Shown here one piece after another: positions 61,739 to 64,000 of a stretch of 64,000 nt of DNA. Both the position numbers and the translations under genes were made by a program. The notes below the pieces were generated by a model. That model was not told the DNA's origin, ran no database searches, and worked only from the letters and a program-made list of their open reading frames with translations. Source of the stretch: Sphingosinicella sp. CPCC 101087 (GTDB taxonomy: Bacteria; Pseudomonadota; Alphaproteobacteria; Sphingomonadales; Sphingomonadaceae); the NCBI RefSeq assembly GCF_004151485.1, contig NZ_SBFF01000010.1:352-64351 (forward strand), written 5' to 3'. How positions within the stretch are numbered: the first letter of the stretch is position 1; every line of letters starts with the position of its first letter.

Positions 61739-61942
61739 CTATTTCAGGCCGTAAGGCGCCCAGAGCTTCACCCGCGCCGTGTCGGCGTCGGCGAGCACTT
61801 CGGTGCCGCGGTTCTGGCGGATATATTTGGCGTTGTGGCTGATCAGCCGGTGGCGCTTGCCGGCGACTCCATGCTTCACCTTGCCGGTGGCGGTGAGCTT
61901 GAAGCGCTTCTTGACGCCGCTCTTCGTCTTGAGCTTGGGCAT
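61739..61942 (-). CDS. rpmI: 50S ribosomal protein L35
   Basis: The 67-residue protein begins [20 protein letters not shown] and continues with [17 protein letters not shown], the L35 hallmark. AAAGGAG stands just before the ATG at 61942; an upstream in-frame ATG would add 11 residues not found in L35. It leads the rpmI-rplT pair. infC, the usual first gene, is not adjacent. Confidence 0.98.
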   Translation of the reverse strand: MPKLKTKSGVKKRFKLTATGKVKHGVAGKRHRLISHNAKYIRQNRGTEVLADADTARVKLWAPYGLK

Positions 61943-62102
61943 TTCGTCTCCTTTGCGGACATTCTGAACAGCCACGGCAGCCCTTGTGAGCCGGACCGTT
62001 CGGATTCTTCCAAAGCCTTGGAAAGCAGGCGCCTATATGGGGAGGAAGGCGAAAAGGCAAGGCGCTCTGGCGGATGTCCCTCCCGACAGATAGGCTCGAT
62101 CG

Positions 62103-62969
62103 GTGGAGACTCACCCTCGCTTGTCCGTGCGCGCGCATGACGATGGCGTCGATCGCTGGGAAATCGTCGAGGCACTCCCGGCCCTGGCGCTGCGCAAGCA
62201 CGTAGCCCGTTATTCGATTTATTGGGAACAGACCGGATCCTTTGCCGCCCGGCGCGAGCTCGCCTCCACTTCGGGCGTGCTCATCTACGCTCTGGGTGAG
62301 CCGCTCGAAATCACCGGCGCCAACGGCACCAGGGTGACCGTTGCGGCCGGCGAAGCCTTCGCGGGCGCCATTGCCGACGGCAGTTCAGTCTCGCGCGCGC
62401 TCGGGCCACAGGAGGGAATCCACGTCTTCCTGCCGCTCGCCAGCCTCACCGCGATCACCGGCGCCCCGCTGTCCGAGATCGCCAACCAGGTCGCGCCGCT
62501 TCGCGATCTGATCGGCCCTGCCGCCGACGATCTGGGCGGCAGGCTGTGCGAGGCCGCCGATGCGGAGGCGCGCTTCGGTCATCTCGATCATTTCCTCGCT
62601 CGGCGCCTCGCCGACGACCACGATCATGATCGCGCCGTCGCCTGGGCGATGCATCATCTCGCTGCCGCCGAGGGTCCCGTCACCAGCCGGCTGGCGGACG
62701 AGATCGGCTGGAGCCGGAGGCATTTCGTCCGCCGCTTCCGAGCCGCAACCGGCTTCTCGCCGGACCGATTCCGCCGCCTCACGCGGTTCGAACGCTTCGC
62801 CGAAGCCATCATGCGCTCGCCCGAGGACAGCCTCGCCGGCCTGGCTGCCAACTGTGGCTATGTCGATCAAGCTCACCTTACCCGCGACGTGCGCGCCTTT
62901 TCCGACATGACACCCGGCGAGTTGCGTGCCCGATTGCTCCCCAGCGGGGGCGGCGTTCGTGATGGTTAG
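62103..62969 (+). CDS. AraC-family transcriptional regulator
   Basis: The 288-residue protein has an N-terminal cupin-like sensing domain (about 10-140; LASTSGVLIYALGEPLEI, VTVAAGEAFAGAIADG) and a C-terminal double HTH (about 185-285), including DEIGWSRRHFVRRFRAATGFSP and MRSPEDSLAGLAANCGYVDQ. It starts with GTG at 62103. It probably controls nearby genes; the VOC gene follows 81 bases later. The ligand is unknown. Confidence 0.85.
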   Translation: METHPRLSVRAHDDGVDRWEIVEALPALALRKHVARYSIYWEQTGSFAARRELASTSGVLIYALGEPLEITGANGTRVTVAAGEAFAGAIADGSSVSRALGPQEGIHVFLPLASLTAITGAPLSEIANQVAPLRDLIGPAADDLGGRLCEAADAEARFGHLDHFLARRLADDHDHDRAVAWAMHHLAAAEGPVTSRLADEIGWSRRHFVRRFRAATGFSPDRFRRLTRFERFAEAIMRSPEDSLAGLAANCGYVDQAHLTRDVRAFSDMTPGELRARLLPSGGGVRDG

Positions 62970-63050
62970 GTGGACCTCAAGGTCCCAATCATACAATCCG
63001 GAGGAGGCGAGCAGGGCTATTCGGAAGCGTCAGCCAATGGAGGAACAGCC

Positions 63051-63479
63051 ATGTCCGTAAAGCCCGCCATCATACCCGCCCTGCGCTACGCCAACGCGCC
63101 CGCAGCGATCGAATTCCTCTGCAACGCCTTCGGTTTCGCGAAGCATGCGGTCTACGCCGACGCCAAGGATCCCGAGATCGTCTCCCATGCGCAGCTCGTG
63201 CTCGATGGCAACATGATCATGCTTAGCAGCGTCCGGGACGGCGAATATGACCGCAAGGCCGGCTTGAGGAGCGTCGCCGAAGCCGGCGGCAACACCTTGG
63301 GCCTCTATGTCGTCATCGACGATGTCGATGGCCATGCGGCCCGCGCTCGCGCGGGCGGCGCCGACGTCTTCATGGCGCCCGAAGACCAGGATTATGGCGG
63401 TCGCTGCTACTCGGTTCGCGATTGCGAAGGCCACGTCTGGAGCTTCGGGAGCTACGATCCCTGGGCAAGGCCAGAGTGA
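63051..63479 (+). CDS. VOC-family (glyoxalase-fold) protein
   Basis: The 142-residue protein has two beta-alpha-beta-beta-beta units of the VOC fold: IPALRYANAPAAIEFLCNAFGFAKHAVY and SHAQLVLDGNMIMLSS, and at the end YSVRDCEGHVWSFGSY. The GHVWSFG end is common in phnB/YaeR-like members. No specific activity is implied. GGAGGAA lies 5 bases before the ATG at 63051, which decides against the earlier in-frame ATG at 62970. It converges on the SDR gene after 28 bases. Confidence 0.83.
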   Translation: MSVKPAIIPALRYANAPAAIEFLCNAFGFAKHAVYADAKDPEIVSHAQLVLDGNMIMLSSVRDGEYDRKAGLRSVAEAGGNTLGLYVVIDDVDGHAARARAGGADVFMAPEDQDYGGRCYSVRDCEGHVWSFGSYDPWARPE

Positions 63480-63507
63480 GGGCGGCCCGGGCTCGAAGCG
63501 ATCCCGC

Positions 63508-64000
63508 CTACCAGGGAATCGGCGTCCCGTCATGGTCGAAGAAGCCGCCGCTCTGGCGCGGCGACAGGTCGGCAATCAGGCGGCGCATTCCGGCTACGCT
63601 GTCGGCCGGCGGGAGCGGGGCGGCGGTCCCGCCCATTCGCGTCTTCACCCATCCGGGATGAAGCACCGCGGCGACGACCTGCCGCCGGGCCGAATCGATT
63701 GCCAGCGACTTCCAGGCCGCGTTCAGCGCCGCCTTCGATGATCGGTAGGGGATCGAACCCCCTGATCCGTTGTCGGCGATGCTGCCCATCCTGCTGGTGA
63801 GCGCGATCAGCCGCCCGCGTGCCGCTGCGACATTGTCGAGCAGGGCCGTCGCGAGCAGCACGGGCGCGATTGAATTGACCCGGAAAGCTTCGATCCACGC
63901 CTCGCCTTCATCCGGACTTTCGATCCGTTCGGGACCCCAGGTCCCGGCATTGGCAATGAGGACGTTCACCGCACGTTCGCCGATCGTCTGGGAGAATGCC
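63508..64000 (-). CDS. SDR-family oxidoreductase, truncated by the window edge
   Basis: The C-terminal 164 residues of a short-chain dehydrogenase are visible, and the open frame runs past 64000. NVLIANAGTWG is the NAG motif, followed by the catalytic Tyr and Lys in PYRSSKAALNAAW (Y-R-S-S-K) and a Ser in LTSRMGS. HPGWVKTRMGG and the loop before it are typical of the CsgA/YciK-like group. The substrate is unknown. The N-terminal Rossmann glycine motif is beyond the window. Confidence 0.85.
   Translation of the reverse strand, partial: AFSQTIGERAVNVLIANAGTWGPERIESPDEGEAWIEAFRVNSIAPVLLATALLDNVAAARGRLIALTSRMGSIADNGSGGSIPYRSSKAALNAAWKSLAIDSARRQVVAAVLHPGWVKTRMGGTAAPLPPADSVAGMRRLIADLSPRQSGGFFDHDGTPIPW

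Noticed and set aside
1-64000. CRISPR arrays, rRNA genes, insertion sequences, toxin-antitoxin pairs
   Set aside because: No regularly spaced repeats, rRNA-like sequence, transposase motifs or small paired toxin genes were found.

Overview
The window looks like an alphaproteobacterial chromosome, most probably of the order Sphingomonadales. The DNA is GC-rich with strong third-position GC bias. Gene families common in alphaproteobacteria are present (MmcB, DUF3576 lipoprotein, DUF1491, DUF4170, DUF6489, an ScfR-like regulator), and the gene order is that of an alphaproteobacterial replication-origin neighbourhood. There is no phage, transposon, CRISPR array or rRNA operon. Apart from a few small accessory insertions the content is core chromosome. 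The genus assignment is inference.

The centre of the window is the likely chromosomal origin. The left arm reads, on the minus strand, hemE-hemJ-rho, mnmE, mnmG, rsmG, parA and parB. The right arm reads, on the plus strand, ppsR-maf-coaE-dnaQ. The two arms diverge from a gene-free 338 bp stretch (32141-32478) between hemE and ppsR. It holds an AT-rich patch, two inverted CGATCCACA 9-mers and a TTTTCCACA 9-mer that look like DnaA boxes. hemE next to this kinase/pyrophosphorylase gene is, from memory, the setting of the Caulobacter origin. Two parS-type palindromes lie 6.7 and 8.6 kb to the left, one inside rsmG and one over the start of mnmG, so origin, ParABS and centromere sites sit together.

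Left region (1-21.6 kb): tRNA-Gly; a ybbN / LON-like / Trm112 / unknown-gene run with overlapping ends; a UbiH-type hydroxylase; ftsK, lolA, xthA and ribA; a HAD phosphatase with yggS; a ThiE-like protein; an outer-membrane-type protein; then a DUF3576 lipoprotein followed by the tightly coupled leuS-lptE-holA. An accessory insert (NmrA-like reductase, divergent LysR regulator, large S9 peptidase) separates holA from parB.

Right region (35.4-64 kb): hpf, ptsN, a thioesterase and DUF1491; a SleB-type cell-wall hydrolase, mmcB, an ankyrin protein, an SCO protein, YcgN-like and YgjP-like proteins; a PBP1a-type penicillin-binding protein; a lone Rieske oxygenase and an APC permease; tRNA-Leu and a phosphofructokinase; a DUF3426 protein divergent from ftsE-ftsX-ydcF-plsC and a GH84 enzyme; DUF2332; pheST; DUF5996; an ScfR-like regulator divergent from aceA-DUF4170; rpmI-rplT; and AraC, VOC and SDR genes. 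The usual rpmI-rplT-pheS-pheT series is split here by the glyoxylate-shunt block. Many adjacent genes share 1-11 bp, with ATGA, GTGA, TTGA or TGATG junctions, which implies widespread translational coupling.
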